Source of the DNA: Lachnospiraceae bacterium
Lineage (GTDB): Bacteria > Bacillota > Clostridia > Lachnospirales > Lachnospiraceae
Direction: 5' to 3'
Length of the DNA stretch: 30,211 bases
Assembly: GCA_900770785.1 (NCBI GenBank)
Contig: CAAGLJ010000090.1
Location: 1-30,211, forward strand
Positions 17,713 to 26,717 of the stretch are shown here, piece by piece. The translations under genes and the position numbers were made by a program. The notes under the pieces are model-generated. The model did no database searches, was not told where the DNA came from, and saw only the letters and a list, made by a program, of their open reading frames with translations. Position 1 is the stretch's first letter; every line of letters begins with the position of its first letter.

Positions 17713-18984
17713 ATGTTGCAGAAGCAGTATGAAAAAATGGGAATCAGCAGGGAGGTATGGCAGCTGGGGGAGAATATCCTTGCCGGACTGGCTTCCCGTT
17801 TTCAAAAGATAGACCAAATTGCAGAGTATAATCAGCTTAAGGTATTAAAGGCCATGCAGGACAGCAGGGTCAGTGAGGCCTGTCTTCTTGGGACCACAGG
17901 CTATGGCTATAACGATGTGGGAAGGGATACTCTGGAGAGGGTTTATGCTTCTTTGTTTGAGACTCAGGATGCCCTTGTACGGCCTCAGATTACCTGTGGG
18001 ACACATGCCCTTTCCCTGGCTCTGCTTGCTAATCTCCGTCCCGGGGATGAACTGCTAAGTCCTGTGGGAAAGCCCTACGACACTTTGGAAGAGGTGATTG
18101 GCATCCGTCCGGGGAAGGGCTCGTTAAAGGAATATGGAATCACCTATCGTCAGGTGGATTTATTACCTGACGGCAGCTTTGATTATGAGAAGATAAAAGA
18201 GAGCATCCATGAAAAAACCAGAATGGTAACTATTCAGCGTTCCAAGGGCTATCAGACCAGACCCACCCTGTCCGTAAAACGGATAGGAGAACTGATCGCT
18301 TTTATCAAAGGCATTAAGCCGGATATCATCTGCATGGTGGACAACTGCTACGGAGAATTTGTGGAAACAGTGGAGCCTTCCCAGGCAGGAGCAGACCTGG
18401 TGGTGGGGTCTCTGATTAAGAATCCGGGAGGGGGACTGGCTCCCATCGGAGGTTATCTTGCGGGAACGAAGGAATGCATTGAAAATGCGGCCTGCCGCTT
18501 GACCAGTCCCGGACTGGGAAAGGAGGTGGGAGCCTCCTTGGGGATATCAGCTTCCTTTTACCAGGGACTATTTCTGGCACCGACGGTTACGGCGGGAGCA
18601 TTGAAGGGGGCCATCTTTGCAGCGAATCTTTTTGAACAGGCAGGCTTTGGGGTAGTACCGGACGGCAGGGAAAGCAGACACGATATTATTCAGGCGGTCA
18701 CTTTAGGAACACCGGAAGGGGTGGTGGCCTTCTGCCGGGGCATTCAGAAGGCGGCTGCGGTGGACAGTCATGTTACTCCCGAACCCTGGGATATGCCGGG
18801 GTATGACAGTCAGGTAATCATGGCAGCAGGAGCCTTTATATCAGGCTCATCCATTGAGCTTAGTGCGGATGGGCCCATGAGAGAGCCTTATGCAGTATAT
18901 TTTCAGGGAGGACTTACCTGGCAGCATGCAAAATATGGAATAATGTCTGCCTACCAGCAGGTGAAAAATGCCGGATTAATATAG
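17713..18984 (+). CDS. Methionine gamma-lyase family PLP protein (YnbB / 'aluminum resistance' family)
   Basis: This 423-residue fold-type I PLP enzyme belongs to the group named from Bacillus YnbB. The probable PLP lysine is K236 in SLIKNPGGGLAPIGGY. The phosphate-site stretch ITCGTHALSLAL (about residues 96-107) and the cofactor-contacting DNCYGEFVE (about 213-221) are family blocks. The physiological reaction is not established; both 'methionine gamma-lyase' and 'aluminum resistance protein' are inherited labels. The gene starts 72 bases after miaA with GGGAG upstream; in Bacillus, ynbB also lies a few genes past miaA, so the neighbourhood is conserved. Confidence 0.88.
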   Translation: MLQKQYEKMGISREVWQLGENILAGLASRFQKIDQIAEYNQLKVLKAMQDSRVSEACLLGTTGYGYNDVGRDTLERVYASLFETQDALVRPQITCGTHALSLALLANLRPGDELLSPVGKPYDTLEEVIGIRPGKGSLKEYGITYRQVDLLPDGSFDYEKIKESIHEKTRMVTIQRSKGYQTRPTLSVKRIGELIAFIKGIKPDIICMVDNCYGEFVETVEPSQAGADLVVGSLIKNPGGGLAPIGGYLAGTKECIENAACRLTSPGLGKEVGASLGISASFYQGLFLAPTVTAGALKGAIFAANLFEQAGFGVVPDGRESRHDIIQAVTLGTPEGVVAFCRGIQKAAAVDSHVTPEPWDMPGYDSQVIMAAGAFISGSSIELSADGPMREPYAVYFQGGLTWQHAKYGIMSAYQQVKNAGLI

Positions 18985-19144
18985 AAATAGCTGTCGTTTT
19001 CCCCGAAAGAAAGGGGTTCTCTGGAAGAATCCTGCGAAAAAAAATCCTGCTATTTTATGTACAGCCGTCGGGAATTATGTTAAGATAATTGAGATTGACA
19101 AAGAGGATGAGCTTTCTTGTCTGGAGAGAAGAGAAAGCGGGAGA

Positions 19145-19858
19145 ATGGAAAGAAAAGTCACAGATTGGGAAGAACAGCTTCCCTACGAAAAATTTGAAAC
19201 CCATGGACCGGAATACCTGACGGATGCGGAACTGGTTGCGATTTTGCTCAGAACAGGTACGAAGGACTGTAACTCGGTAGAGCTTGCCAAGCAGATTCTG
19301 AGGCTGGGGGCGCAGACCGGACAGGCCAAGGGACTGCTTACCCTGCAGCATATTACGCTGCCTCAATTAATGGAGCTTAAGGGTGTGGGCAAAGTCAAGG
19401 CTATTCGGCTGATGTGTGTCACCGAACTGTCAAAAAGAATGGCCAGAGAGAGCTTTCGTCATGGGATACGCTTTGAAAAGCCGGCTACCGTTGCACAGTA
19501 TTATATGGAGCAGCTTAGACATCTGGAGGTTGAACAGGTTATTCTGGTAATGACGGATAATAAAAATCGGTTTTTACATGATGTGGTTATTTCCAGAGGA
19601 ACGGTAAATATGTCTGTTCTGTCTCCCCGGGAGGTTTTTTTACAGGCTATCCGAATGCAGGCGGTACACATTCTGCTGGTACATAACCATCCCAGCGGAG
19701 ATCCGGCACCCAGCAGACAGGATATTCAAATTACCCGCCAGATGTACCAGGCGGCAGAAATTTTAAATATTCCTCTGGTAGATCATATTATTATCGGGGA
19801 TAATACTTATACAAGCTTAAGAGAATTAGGTTACCTGGAAAAGAGAAAGGAGCTGTGA
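19145..19858 (+). CDS. radC: RadC family protein (JAMM domain, UPF0758)
   Basis: This 237-residue RadC protein has an N-terminal helix-hairpin-helix-like part (LMELKGVGKVKAIRLMC, about residues 76-92). A JAB/MPN metalloprotease-like domain follows, with the JAMM zinc ligands H180, H182 and D193 in HNHPSGDPAPSRQD. Despite its name a DNA repair role is disputed. GGGAGA directly precedes the ATG. The gene follows a 160-base gap, where a promoter may lie, and its stop codon overlaps the GTG at 19855. radC next to mreB is a common arrangement in Firmicutes. Confidence 0.93.
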   Translation: MERKVTDWEEQLPYEKFETHGPEYLTDAELVAILLRTGTKDCNSVELAKQILRLGAQTGQAKGLLTLQHITLPQLMELKGVGKVKAIRLMCVTELSKRMARESFRHGIRFEKPATVAQYYMEQLRHLEVEQVILVMTDNKNRFLHDVVISRGTVNMSVLSPREVFLQAIRMQAVHILLVHNHPSGDPAPSRQDIQITRQMYQAAEILNIPLVDHIIIGDNTYTSLRELGYLEKRKEL

Positions 19859-19860
19859 AA

Positions 19861-20871
19861 GTGGCAAACAACGTATTTGGTATTGATCTTGGCACCAGCA
19901 ACATTAAAATTTATAACCGTACAGAGGATTCTGTTATGGTAGAAAAAAATATGATTGCCATCGAAAATAAAAAAAATTATTTTGCTTATGGAGATTCAGC
20001 CTTTGATATGTATGAAAAGGCCCCGGGAAATATTGTGGCATCCTATCCGGTAGTAAATGGTGTCATTGCTGATATCAAAAATATGGAGGTATTATTAAAG
20101 TACTTCATTACCGATTTGTCTGCCGGCAATATCAAGCCTGCCGATTATTATGTAGCCGTTCCGACGGATGTGACAGAGGTGGAAAAAAGGGCTTTTTACG
20201 ATTTGATTAAGGATGCCAATGTAAAGGCGAAGAAAATTATGGTGGTGGAAAAGGCGGTAGCCGATGGTCTGGGCCTTGATATTGATGTAAAAAACTCTCA
20301 GGGTGTGCTTATCGTTAATGTGGGATATGATACCACAGAGGTATCCATACTTTCACTGGGAGGAATCGTTTTAAGCCGTTTAATCAAGGTAGGCGGCCTG
20401 AAATTTGATGAAGCTATACGAAATGCTGTCCGCAAGGAGTTCAGTCTGATTATTGGCGGTAAAACGGCTGAAAAGGTAAAGATGAATTTGAGAGAGCTGG
20501 AAAAGGCGGGAAGACCTGCAGTTGTTTACGGCAGAGACATCGTTACCGGACTTCCGGTGGAGAGGGAAATCCCTACCCAGCTGGTGGTTCAGGCATTAAG
20601 GGAAAGCTTTCGTACCATTATTGACAGCGTAAAAGTTATTCTGGAACGTACTCCGCCGGAGCTGGGAGCCGACATATATCGTCATGGTATTTATCTTACC
20701 GGAGGGGCCTCTCAGATCAGCCACCTGGCGGCATTGATGCAAAAGGGTACCGGACTGAAGGTGAATCTGGCAGACAATCCCATTGAGAGCGTTGCCAGGG
20801 GACTGGCAAAAGTAATCAAAGATGACAATTACAAATCGGTGGCGTATTCCATTGAAGGGATGGGAAGATGA
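19861..20871 (+). CDS. mreB: Rod shape-determining protein MreB, divergent
   Basis: MreB is the bacterial actin that guides lateral wall synthesis. This copy has 336 residues. The phosphate-1 loop is GIDLGTSN at 7-14, and the adenosine region is LTGGASQISHL near the C-terminus. The phosphate-2 loop, usually DIGGGTTE, reads N153-V-G-Y-D-T-T-E here, so the Asp and two glycines are replaced. I chose GTG 19861 because AAAGGAG at 19846-19852 is eight bases away; GTG 19855 would leave two. It heads mreBCD-pbp2 and is separated from radC by only two bases. An N-terminal membrane helix is not obvious. Confidence 0.9.
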   Translation: MANNVFGIDLGTSNIKIYNRTEDSVMVEKNMIAIENKKNYFAYGDSAFDMYEKAPGNIVASYPVVNGVIADIKNMEVLLKYFITDLSAGNIKPADYYVAVPTDVTEVEKRAFYDLIKDANVKAKKIMVVEKAVADGLGLDIDVKNSQGVLIVNVGYDTTEVSILSLGGIVLSRLIKVGGLKFDEAIRNAVRKEFSLIIGGKTAEKVKMNLRELEKAGRPAVVYGRDIVTGLPVEREIPTQLVVQALRESFRTIIDSVKVILERTPPELGADIYRHGIYLTGGASQISHLAALMQKGTGLKVNLADNPIESVARGLAKVIKDDNYKSVAYSIEGMGR

Positions 20872-21734
20872 GTCCTGTACTGAAAAGACCAAGGGAGAAA
20901 TTTACGCTGCCCAGTAAATATCTCCTTTTTCTATTAACCTTACTGTGCATAGGAATAATGGCACTTTCCTTCAATACCAATCTGGTGAATACGCCGCTGA
21001 AAACGATAGCAGGCTATTTACTGGTTCCTTTCCAGAATGGAATAGCCGAGGTGGGCAGGTGGTTTTCCGATAAATCGGATCAGCTTCTGGAGCTGAGAGA
21101 TGTGCTGGACGAAAACCAACGCTTAAAGGAAGAGGTAGACAAACTGACCATTGAAAATACCCGATTTCAACAGGAGAGATACGAACTAAATGAGCTGAGA
21201 GAGCTTTTGGCTCTGGATAAAGAGTATTCCGATTATGAAAAAATCGGAGCACAGGTAATCAGCAGAGATTCCAGCAACTGGTTTTCCAGCTTCGTTATCA
21301 ATAAGGGAAGCAACGATGGAATAAAGGTAAACTGTAATGTTATGGCCGGAAGCGGACTGGTTGGAAGAGTAACGGACGTAGGCCCTAATTATGCCAAGGT
21401 GACCAGTATTATCGAGGACAATAATAACACCAGCGGTATGCTTCTGTCTACCGGTGATCATCTGGTGGTTACGGGAGATTTGACCATGATGCCGGAAGGG
21501 ATGATTGCCTTTGGTAAGCTGGTTGACCGAAGCGACAGGGCTGCCGTAGGAGATAAGATAGTTACGTCTAATATCAGTGACCATTATTTACCGGGAATTT
21601 TGATTGGTTATATCAGTCAAATTGAAACGGATGCCAACAACCTGACCAAGTCGGGGACCCTGACCACAGCAGTAGACTTTGAACATCTGCAGGATGTTTT
21701 GGTTATTTTAGAGCTGAAGCAGACGATAGAGTAG
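20868..21734 (+). CDS. mreC: Rod shape-determining protein MreC
   Basis: MreC is a bitopic membrane protein that links MreB to PBP2 and activates wall elongation. It has 288 residues: a short basic cytoplasmic tail, one transmembrane helix (about 18-36), a coiled coil (about 70-115, from LLELRDVLDENQRLKEE) used for dimerisation, and the beta-barrel extracellular domain with VISRDSSNWFSSFVINKGSNDGI and VNCNVMAGSGLVGRV. The start overlaps the mreB stop as ATGA, typical of translational coupling. Confidence 0.95.
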   Translation: MSPVLKRPREKFTLPSKYLLFLLTLLCIGIMALSFNTNLVNTPLKTIAGYLLVPFQNGIAEVGRWFSDKSDQLLELRDVLDENQRLKEEVDKLTIENTRFQQERYELNELRELLALDKEYSDYEKIGAQVISRDSSNWFSSFVINKGSNDGIKVNCNVMAGSGLVGRVTDVGPNYAKVTSIIEDNNNTSGMLLSTGDHLVVTGDLTMMPEGMIAFGKLVDRSDRAAVGDKIVTSNISDHYLPGILIGYISQIETDANNLTKSGTLTTAVDFEHLQDVLVILELKQTIE

Positions 21735-21771
21735 ACTGTAGGGCAAATGGGAGAAAGGCCGGGAACGAACA

Positions 21772-22290
21772 ATGAGAAAGGTGATAATCAGTGCTTTTTT
21801 TGTGGTAACCTGCTTTTTGCTGCAGTGTACCGTTTTCAGAGCATTAAATTTTGGTGGTATTATTCCCAACCTGATGGTAATTGTTACTGCCTCATATGGT
21901 TTTATGCGAGGAAGAAGGAGCGGACTGCTGGTAGGATTCTTTTCGGGACTTCTGATGGACATTTTTTTCGGGAGTCTGATAGGATTTTATGCTCTGCTCT
22001 ATATGTACATAGGATATTTGAATGGAATCTTCCGGAAAATGTTTTATCCGGAAGATATTAAATTACCCATGATTTTGATTCTGTTCAGTGACCTGCTTTA
22101 TAATCTGGTCTGTTACATTCTGCTTTTTTTACTGAATGGAAGATTTAATCTTGGCCATTATGTACTGAATATCATCTTTCCGGAAATGGTTTATACCATT
22201 GTCGTAACCTGTGCAGTTTATCCGCTCCTGCTGTTTGTAGAACGACGGCTGGAACGGAAGGAGAAAGAAGGAGCAGCAAAAATTGTTTAG
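21772..22290 (+). CDS. mreD: Rod shape-determining protein MreD
   Basis: This 172-residue integral membrane protein with about five hydrophobic segments matches MreD in size and in the pattern IPNLMVIVTASYGFMRGRRSGLLVGFFSGLLMDIFFG. MreD is an elongasome component of unclear mechanism. It starts 37 bases after mreC, and its last eight bases overlap the PBP2 frame. Position between mreC and PBP2 makes the call secure despite low sequence conservation in this family. Confidence 0.92.
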   Translation: MRKVIISAFFVVTCFLLQCTVFRALNFGGIIPNLMVIVTASYGFMRGRRSGLLVGFFSGLLMDIFFGSLIGFYALLYMYIGYLNGIFRKMFYPEDIKLPMILILFSDLLYNLVCYILLFLLNGRFNLGHYVLNIIFPEMVYTIVVTCAVYPLLLFVERRLERKEKEGAAKIV

Positions 22291-25153
22291 AAATATGAAA
22301 AAGCCTTCCATCAATATGGAAGGCAGCCGGCTGATCATCATGGCCGCCCTTTTCCTGATTCTGGGAGGAGTTCTTACTTATCGTATATTTGACTTGCAGA
22401 TTGTCAACGGTGCCCAGACTCTGGAGGATTTTACCTTAAAAATTCAGAAGGAGCGTTCGATTCCCAGTACCCGGGGGAATATTTATGACCGTAATGGCAA
22501 GGTTCTGGCCCACAATGAACTGGCCTATAATGTGACGATGGAGGATGTTTTTGAATCCAGCAGCAAAAAGAATGAGAATCTGAATGAAACTCTGTTAAAG
22601 CTGATTCGCATTATTGAAAAAAGCGGAGATGAAATTGACAGTGATTTTTCCATCATTATTGATGAGGATGGAAATTATGCCTATACCGTCAGTGATACCA
22701 GGCTTCGCCGTTTTCGGGCAGATATATATGGCTATGCTGACCCGGGGGATATGAGCTATCAGGAGGAAACCTCTACAGCAGAAGAAATGATGGAGTATCT
22801 GGCTGGCTACTCCCGCTATGGAGTGGGAAAAAGCAGTGACCCGGCAAATCCCAGAGACAGCTTCGTGCTGGGGGAGGGATATACCAAAAAAGAGATTCTT
22901 CAGATTGTGACCATACGCTATGCCATGAGTGCAAACAGCTATCAGAAGTTTATTCCCACTAATGTGGCAACGGATGTGAATACAGAGACGGTGGCCAATA
23001 TTCTGGAAAACCTTGACGAGCTTCCAGGGGCTGCCATTGAAGAGGACACCATCAGAGTATATGAAGACAGTATTTATTTTGCCCATATTCTTGGCTATAC
23101 CGGGAAGATTTCCAAAGAGGAGCTGGAAACTCTGAATGCTGAAGGAGGACGGGAATATACCCTTACGGATATGGTTGGTAAATCCGGCATAGAGCAGTCT
23201 ATGGAAGGCTATCTTCGGGGAGTCAACGGTTCCGAAACCATCTATGTGGATAATGTGGGTAAGGTGATAGAATCTCAGGACCGGGTCGAGCCGATAGCCG
23301 GGAATAATCTTTACCTGAATATTGATTATGATTTGCAGGTGGCTACCTACAATATTCTGGAGCAGAAGCTGGCAGGTATCCTGGTGACCAAGATTATTAA
23401 CAGTAAAACCTACGTGGTTCCCGAATATCCGTCTGCAAGCACCCTGCGTATCCCTGTGGATGATGTCTATTTTGCCCTGCTTAATAACAGTGTTATTGAT
23501 GTTTCGCGTTTTGATGACGAAGAGGCAAAAGAGAATGAAAGGGCAATTTATCATGCCTTTTTAGCCAAACAGGGGCAGATATTTGCCCGACTGGAGGAAG
23601 AGCTGTACAGGCTAAACACCATATATAAAGAGCTTCCCGTAGAATACCAGGTCTATCAAAGCTATATTGTTACCCTGCTGACGGACAATGGCGTAATTAT
23701 GGCGGATGCCATCGATGTAAATGATGCTACCTATCAGGCCTGGAAAACGGAGGAAACCATCAGCCTGGGTGAATTTTTAAACTACTGTATTTCCCAGAAC
23801 TGGATTGACGTAACCAAAATCAATCTGAACAGTAAGTATGCAGATTCTGAGGAGGTGTTTTCGGCCCTTACTCAATATATATTTGAACGCCTGGAAAATA
23901 ATACTGCTTTTGCAAAAAAAATCTATAAGTATATGATTAAAAACAACGACATCACACCGGGACAGATTTGCAGTGTGCTGCTGGAGCAGGAAGTGGTAAG
24001 TATTACGGAGGAGGAGAAAAACCGCTTTCTCTCAGGCCAGATTTCCGCTTATAATTTCATGATTTTTCTGATTGAAAATCTGTATATTACACCGGCGCAG
24101 CTGGCCCTGGATCCCTGTTCGGCATCGGTTGTGGTCACTGCCACAAACGGTGAGGTACTGGCTTTAGTGAGCTATCCAAGCTATGACAACAACCGGCTGG
24201 CAAACAGCATAGATGCACAGTATTTTGCCCAGTTGCAAAACGATTTGACCAGACCCATGTGGAACAGTGCTACTCAGCAGAGGACGGTGCCAGGCTCTAC
24301 TTATAAGATGGTATCGGCTGTGGCAGCGCTGGAAGAGGGGGTAGTCAGCACTACCGGTACGATTCTTTGCCGGGGTATATTTGACCGGTTTACGACGGAT
24401 CAGTACAAATGCTGGATATATCCCGGAGCCCATGGTAATTTGAATGTGGTAGGCGGAATAGCCAACTCCTGTAACTGCTTCTTTTATGAGGTGGGGTATC
24501 AGCTTGGTGTGGTGGGAGACACCTATAACAGTGATGTGGGTATTGATGCCCTCTATAAATATGCGGATATGTTTGGTTTAAGCGAAAAATCCGGTATAGA
24601 AATTGATGAGGCCACACCCTCGGTTTCCAATGATTATTCCGTATTATCTGCTATCGGCCAGGGTAAGAACAACTTTACGACAGTAGGGCTGGCAAGATAT
24701 ATAACCACGATTGCCAATGAAGGAACCTGCTATGATTTAAGCCTTATCGATAAGGTAACGGATTCCAACGATAATCTGCTGGAGGATTTCTCTCCTGCTG
24801 TGCGCAACCGTATGGAACTTAAGGATTCTACATGGAGCTCTATCAAACAGGGAATGCGTCAGGTGGTACAAAAAAGGAGCGATTACAGTGATTTGGGGAT
24901 TGCAGTGGCAGGAAAGACAGGGACGGCGGAAGAAAGCCGTAAACGTGCCAATCACGCCCTTTTCGTCAGCTATGCCCCTTACGATAATCCTGAAATTACG
25001 GTGACTACGCGAATTGCAAATGGTTATACCTCCAATTATGCTGCCAATTTAACCAGGGATATCTATCAATATTATTTTGGTCTTCAGGAGGAGGATGAAA
25101 TTTTATCCGGAACGGCCAATGTTCCTGACGTTTCAGCAGCAGGTGGAGATTAA
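22283..25153 (+). CDS. Penicillin-binding protein 2, class B transpeptidase, with large insert
   Basis: This monofunctional D,D-transpeptidase cross-links lateral peptidoglycan. Its 956 residues are well above the 600-700 usual for PBP2. It has one N-terminal membrane anchor (about 15-37), a dimerisation domain (RSIPSTRGNIYDRNGKVLAHNE begins near residue 57) and the transpeptidase domain with S672-T-Y-K675, S729-C-N731 and K878-T-G. Between IDYDLQ (347-352) and DPCSASVVVT (610 on), normally about 25 residues apart, lies an insert of about 235 mostly helical residues. The TTG start has GAAGGAG nine bases upstream; ATG 22295 is the alternative. It equals mrdA/pbpA by context with mreBCD and rodA. 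Confidence 0.93.
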   Translation: MFRNMKKPSINMEGSRLIIMAALFLILGGVLTYRIFDLQIVNGAQTLEDFTLKIQKERSIPSTRGNIYDRNGKVLAHNELAYNVTMEDVFESSSKKNENLNETLLKLIRIIEKSGDEIDSDFSIIIDEDGNYAYTVSDTRLRRFRADIYGYADPGDMSYQEETSTAEEMMEYLAGYSRYGVGKSSDPANPRDSFVLGEGYTKKEILQIVTIRYAMSANSYQKFIPTNVATDVNTETVANILENLDELPGAAIEEDTIRVYEDSIYFAHILGYTGKISKEELETLNAEGGREYTLTDMVGKSGIEQSMEGYLRGVNGSETIYVDNVGKVIESQDRVEPIAGNNLYLNIDYDLQVATYNILEQKLAGILVTKIINSKTYVVPEYPSASTLRIPVDDVYFALLNNSVIDVSRFDDEEAKENERAIYHAFLAKQGQIFARLEEELYRLNTIYKELPVEYQVYQSYIVTLLTDNGVIMADAIDVNDATYQAWKTEETISLGEFLNYCISQNWIDVTKINLNSKYADSEEVFSALTQYIFERLENNTAFAKKIYKYMIKNNDITPGQICSVLLEQEVVSITEEEKNRFLSGQISAYNFMIFLIENLYITPAQLALDPCSASVVVTATNGEVLALVSYPSYDNNRLANSIDAQYFAQLQNDLTRPMWNSATQQRTVPGSTYKMVSAVAALEEGVVSTTGTILCRGIFDRFTTDQYKCWIYPGAHGNLNVVGGIANSCNCFFYEVGYQLGVVGDTYNSDVGIDALYKYADMFGLSEKSGIEIDEATPSVSNDYSVLSAIGQGKNNFTTVGLARYITTIANEGTCYDLSLIDKVTDSNDNLLEDFSPAVRNRMELKDSTWSSIKQGMRQVVQKRSDYSDLGIAVAGKTGTAEESRKRANHALFVSYAPYDNPEITVTTRIANGYTSNYAANLTRDIYQYYFGLQEEDEILSGTANVPDVSAAGGD

Positions 25154-25175
25154 ACAAGGAGGGAAATAGGATTAC

Positions 25176-25847
25176 ATGAAGGGAAATATCATGATAAAAA
25201 GTTTTCCAAATGGGATTACCCTTTATTTGAATTCCCAGTTGGATATGCCTCAGCTTTTGGAAGAGGTTGCAGAGAAGTTTCAGCAGAGCAGAAATTTTTT
25301 CCGGGATGCCAAAATGGCTCTCTGTGTTGAGGGCAGAGTCCTGCAGGAGAATGAGGAGAGGCAGCTGATTCAAACCATTCAGGATAATTCGGATCTTCAG
25401 ATTGTCTGTATCGTTGGGAAAAATGAGGAAACTAACAAGAAATTTGTTAAAGCAATTCAGAAGGTGGATATGCAGTACGCCGGCAATTTTGGCCGGTTTT
25501 ACAAAGGGACATTAAAAAATGGACAGAAAATTGAAGCCGAATCCAGTATGGTTATTCTGGGAGATGTATATCCTGGCTGTGCGGTTACTTCCACCAAAGA
25601 TATCATTATCATCGGAGGTCTGTATGGAGAAGTCCATGCAGGCTTCGGCGGAGAAGAGGGACACTATATCGTTGCGCTGGAAATGTCTCCCGAAAAAATG
25701 AAAATTGGGGACTTTCGATACAGACCAAAGGAAAAGCCCAAATGGGGAATTAAACCCAAGGTACAACCGAAAATAGCATATGTAAAAGATTCTCATATTG
25801 TTATGGAACCAATTACCAAAGAATTGCTGGAATTTCTGCCATTTTAG
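25176..25847 (+). CDS. minC: Septum site-determining protein MinC
   Basis: MinC inhibits FtsZ polymerisation away from midcell. This 223-residue protein has an N-terminal alpha/beta domain (1-80) and a C-terminal beta-helix domain (about 105-187) with the conserved GDVYPGCAVTSTKDIIIIGGLYGEVHAG. An unusual basic, proline- and lysine-rich tail of about 35 residues (KEKPKWGIKPKVQPK) follows. AGGAGGG lies 12 bases before ATG 25176; ATG 25191 is an alternative. It is followed directly by minD and minE, a full Min oscillator set as in other Clostridia. Confidence 0.93.
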   Translation: MKGNIMIKSFPNGITLYLNSQLDMPQLLEEVAEKFQQSRNFFRDAKMALCVEGRVLQENEERQLIQTIQDNSDLQIVCIVGKNEETNKKFVKAIQKVDMQYAGNFGRFYKGTLKNGQKIEAESSMVILGDVYPGCAVTSTKDIIIIGGLYGEVHAGFGGEEGHYIVALEMSPEKMKIGDFRYRPKEKPKWGIKPKVQPKIAYVKDSHIVMEPITKELLEFLPF

Positions 25848-25896
25848 GAAAAAGCCAGAGGACAATAATTCATCTGTTTACGGAGGAAAGTGGAAT

Positions 25897-26697
25897 ATGT
25901 GTGAAGTTATTGTCATTACAAGCGGAAAAGGCGGTGTGGGTAAAACCACCACAACGGCAAATTTGGGAAGTGGCCTGGCCTCACTGGGCAAGAAGGCAGT
26001 CATGATCGATACGGATATCGGACTGAGAAACCTGGATGTGGTCATGGGCTTGGAAAACAGAATCGTCTACAATCTGGTAGACGTTGTTGAAGGTAACTGC
26101 AGGGTCAAGCAGGCTTTAATCAGGGATAAGCGTTATCCGGGACTTTATCTTCTGCCTTCTGCACAGACCAGAGATAAAACGGCGGTAAATGAGCCTCAGA
26201 TGCTTAAGCTGATTGAATACCTGAGGCCGCAGTTTGATTACATCCTTCTGGATTGTCCGGCAGGAATCGAGCAGGGCTTTAAAAATGCGGTTGTAGCGGC
26301 AGACAGGGCCTTAATCGTTACCACACCGGAGGTTTCAGCCATTCGGGATGCAGACCGGATTATCGGGATTTTAGAGGCACAGGGTATGGGAAGGATGGAT
26401 CTTTTGCTGAATCGTATGCGGCCGGATCTGGTTAAGCGGGGGGATATGATGTCTCCGGAGGATGTGGTAGATATTCTTGCGGTTCCGCTGATTGGTGTTA
26501 TTCCTGACGATGAGCAGGTGGTAATTTCCACAAATCAGGGAGAACCACTGGTGGAAACCGCTTCTCTTGCAGGCAGGGCATATCGGGATATTTCACTGAG
26601 AATCACCGGAAAAGAGATTCCCATGGAGCTATATCAAACTTTTTCATTCTGGACCAGGGTATCAGGAATCTTTCACAAGAATGAAAAGTTGAAATAG
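25897..26697 (+). CDS. minD: Septum site-determining protein MinD
   Basis: MinD is a membrane-associated ATPase that recruits MinC. The deviant Walker A KGGVGKTT is at 11-18, DTDIGLRNLDVVMGLENR follows, and LLDCPAGIE holds the Walker B region. The C-terminus FSFWTRVSGIFHKNEK can form the amphipathic membrane-targeting helix. I chose ATG 25897 (266 residues) since GGAGG at 25882-25886 lies ten bases upstream and the N-terminus MCEVIVITSGKGGVGKT fits the family. The frame extends upstream to 25798 inside minC, but that part is not conserved. Confidence 0.96.
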   Translation: MCEVIVITSGKGGVGKTTTTANLGSGLASLGKKAVMIDTDIGLRNLDVVMGLENRIVYNLVDVVEGNCRVKQALIRDKRYPGLYLLPSAQTRDKTAVNEPQMLKLIEYLRPQFDYILLDCPAGIEQGFKNAVVAADRALIVTTPEVSAIRDADRIIGILEAQGMGRMDLLLNRMRPDLVKRGDMMSPEDVVDILAVPLIGVIPDDEQVVISTNQGEPLVETASLAGRAYRDISLRITGKEIPMELYQTFSFWTRVSGIFHKNEKLK

Positions 26698-26717
26698 AAA
26701 GGGAAAGGTGATAAAAA

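Noticed and set aside
17627..17812. 61-residue open frame between miaA and the YnbB-like gene
   Set aside because: It overlaps both neighbours in another frame, shows no conserved features, and does not resemble Hfq.
19000..19020. CCCC-GAAAGAAA-GGGG hairpin after the YnbB-like gene as a terminator
   Set aside because: The stem is only four base pairs and is followed by TTCTCTGG, not a T run.
19095..19123. Perfect TTGACA upstream of radC as a promoter
   Set aside because: The position 17 bases downstream reads TGTCTG, with no acceptable -10 at 16-18 bases. A promoter may lie in this 160-base gap, but this pair does not support it.
22595..23554. 319-residue open frame on the minus strand
   Set aside because: It is antisense to the PBP2 gene, which is intact with all catalytic motifs. 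No domain or ribosome binding site is seen.
25798..25896. Upstream extension of minD
   Set aside because: The extra 33 residues overlap minC and are not MinD-like; GGAGG and the conserved N-terminus place the start at 25897.
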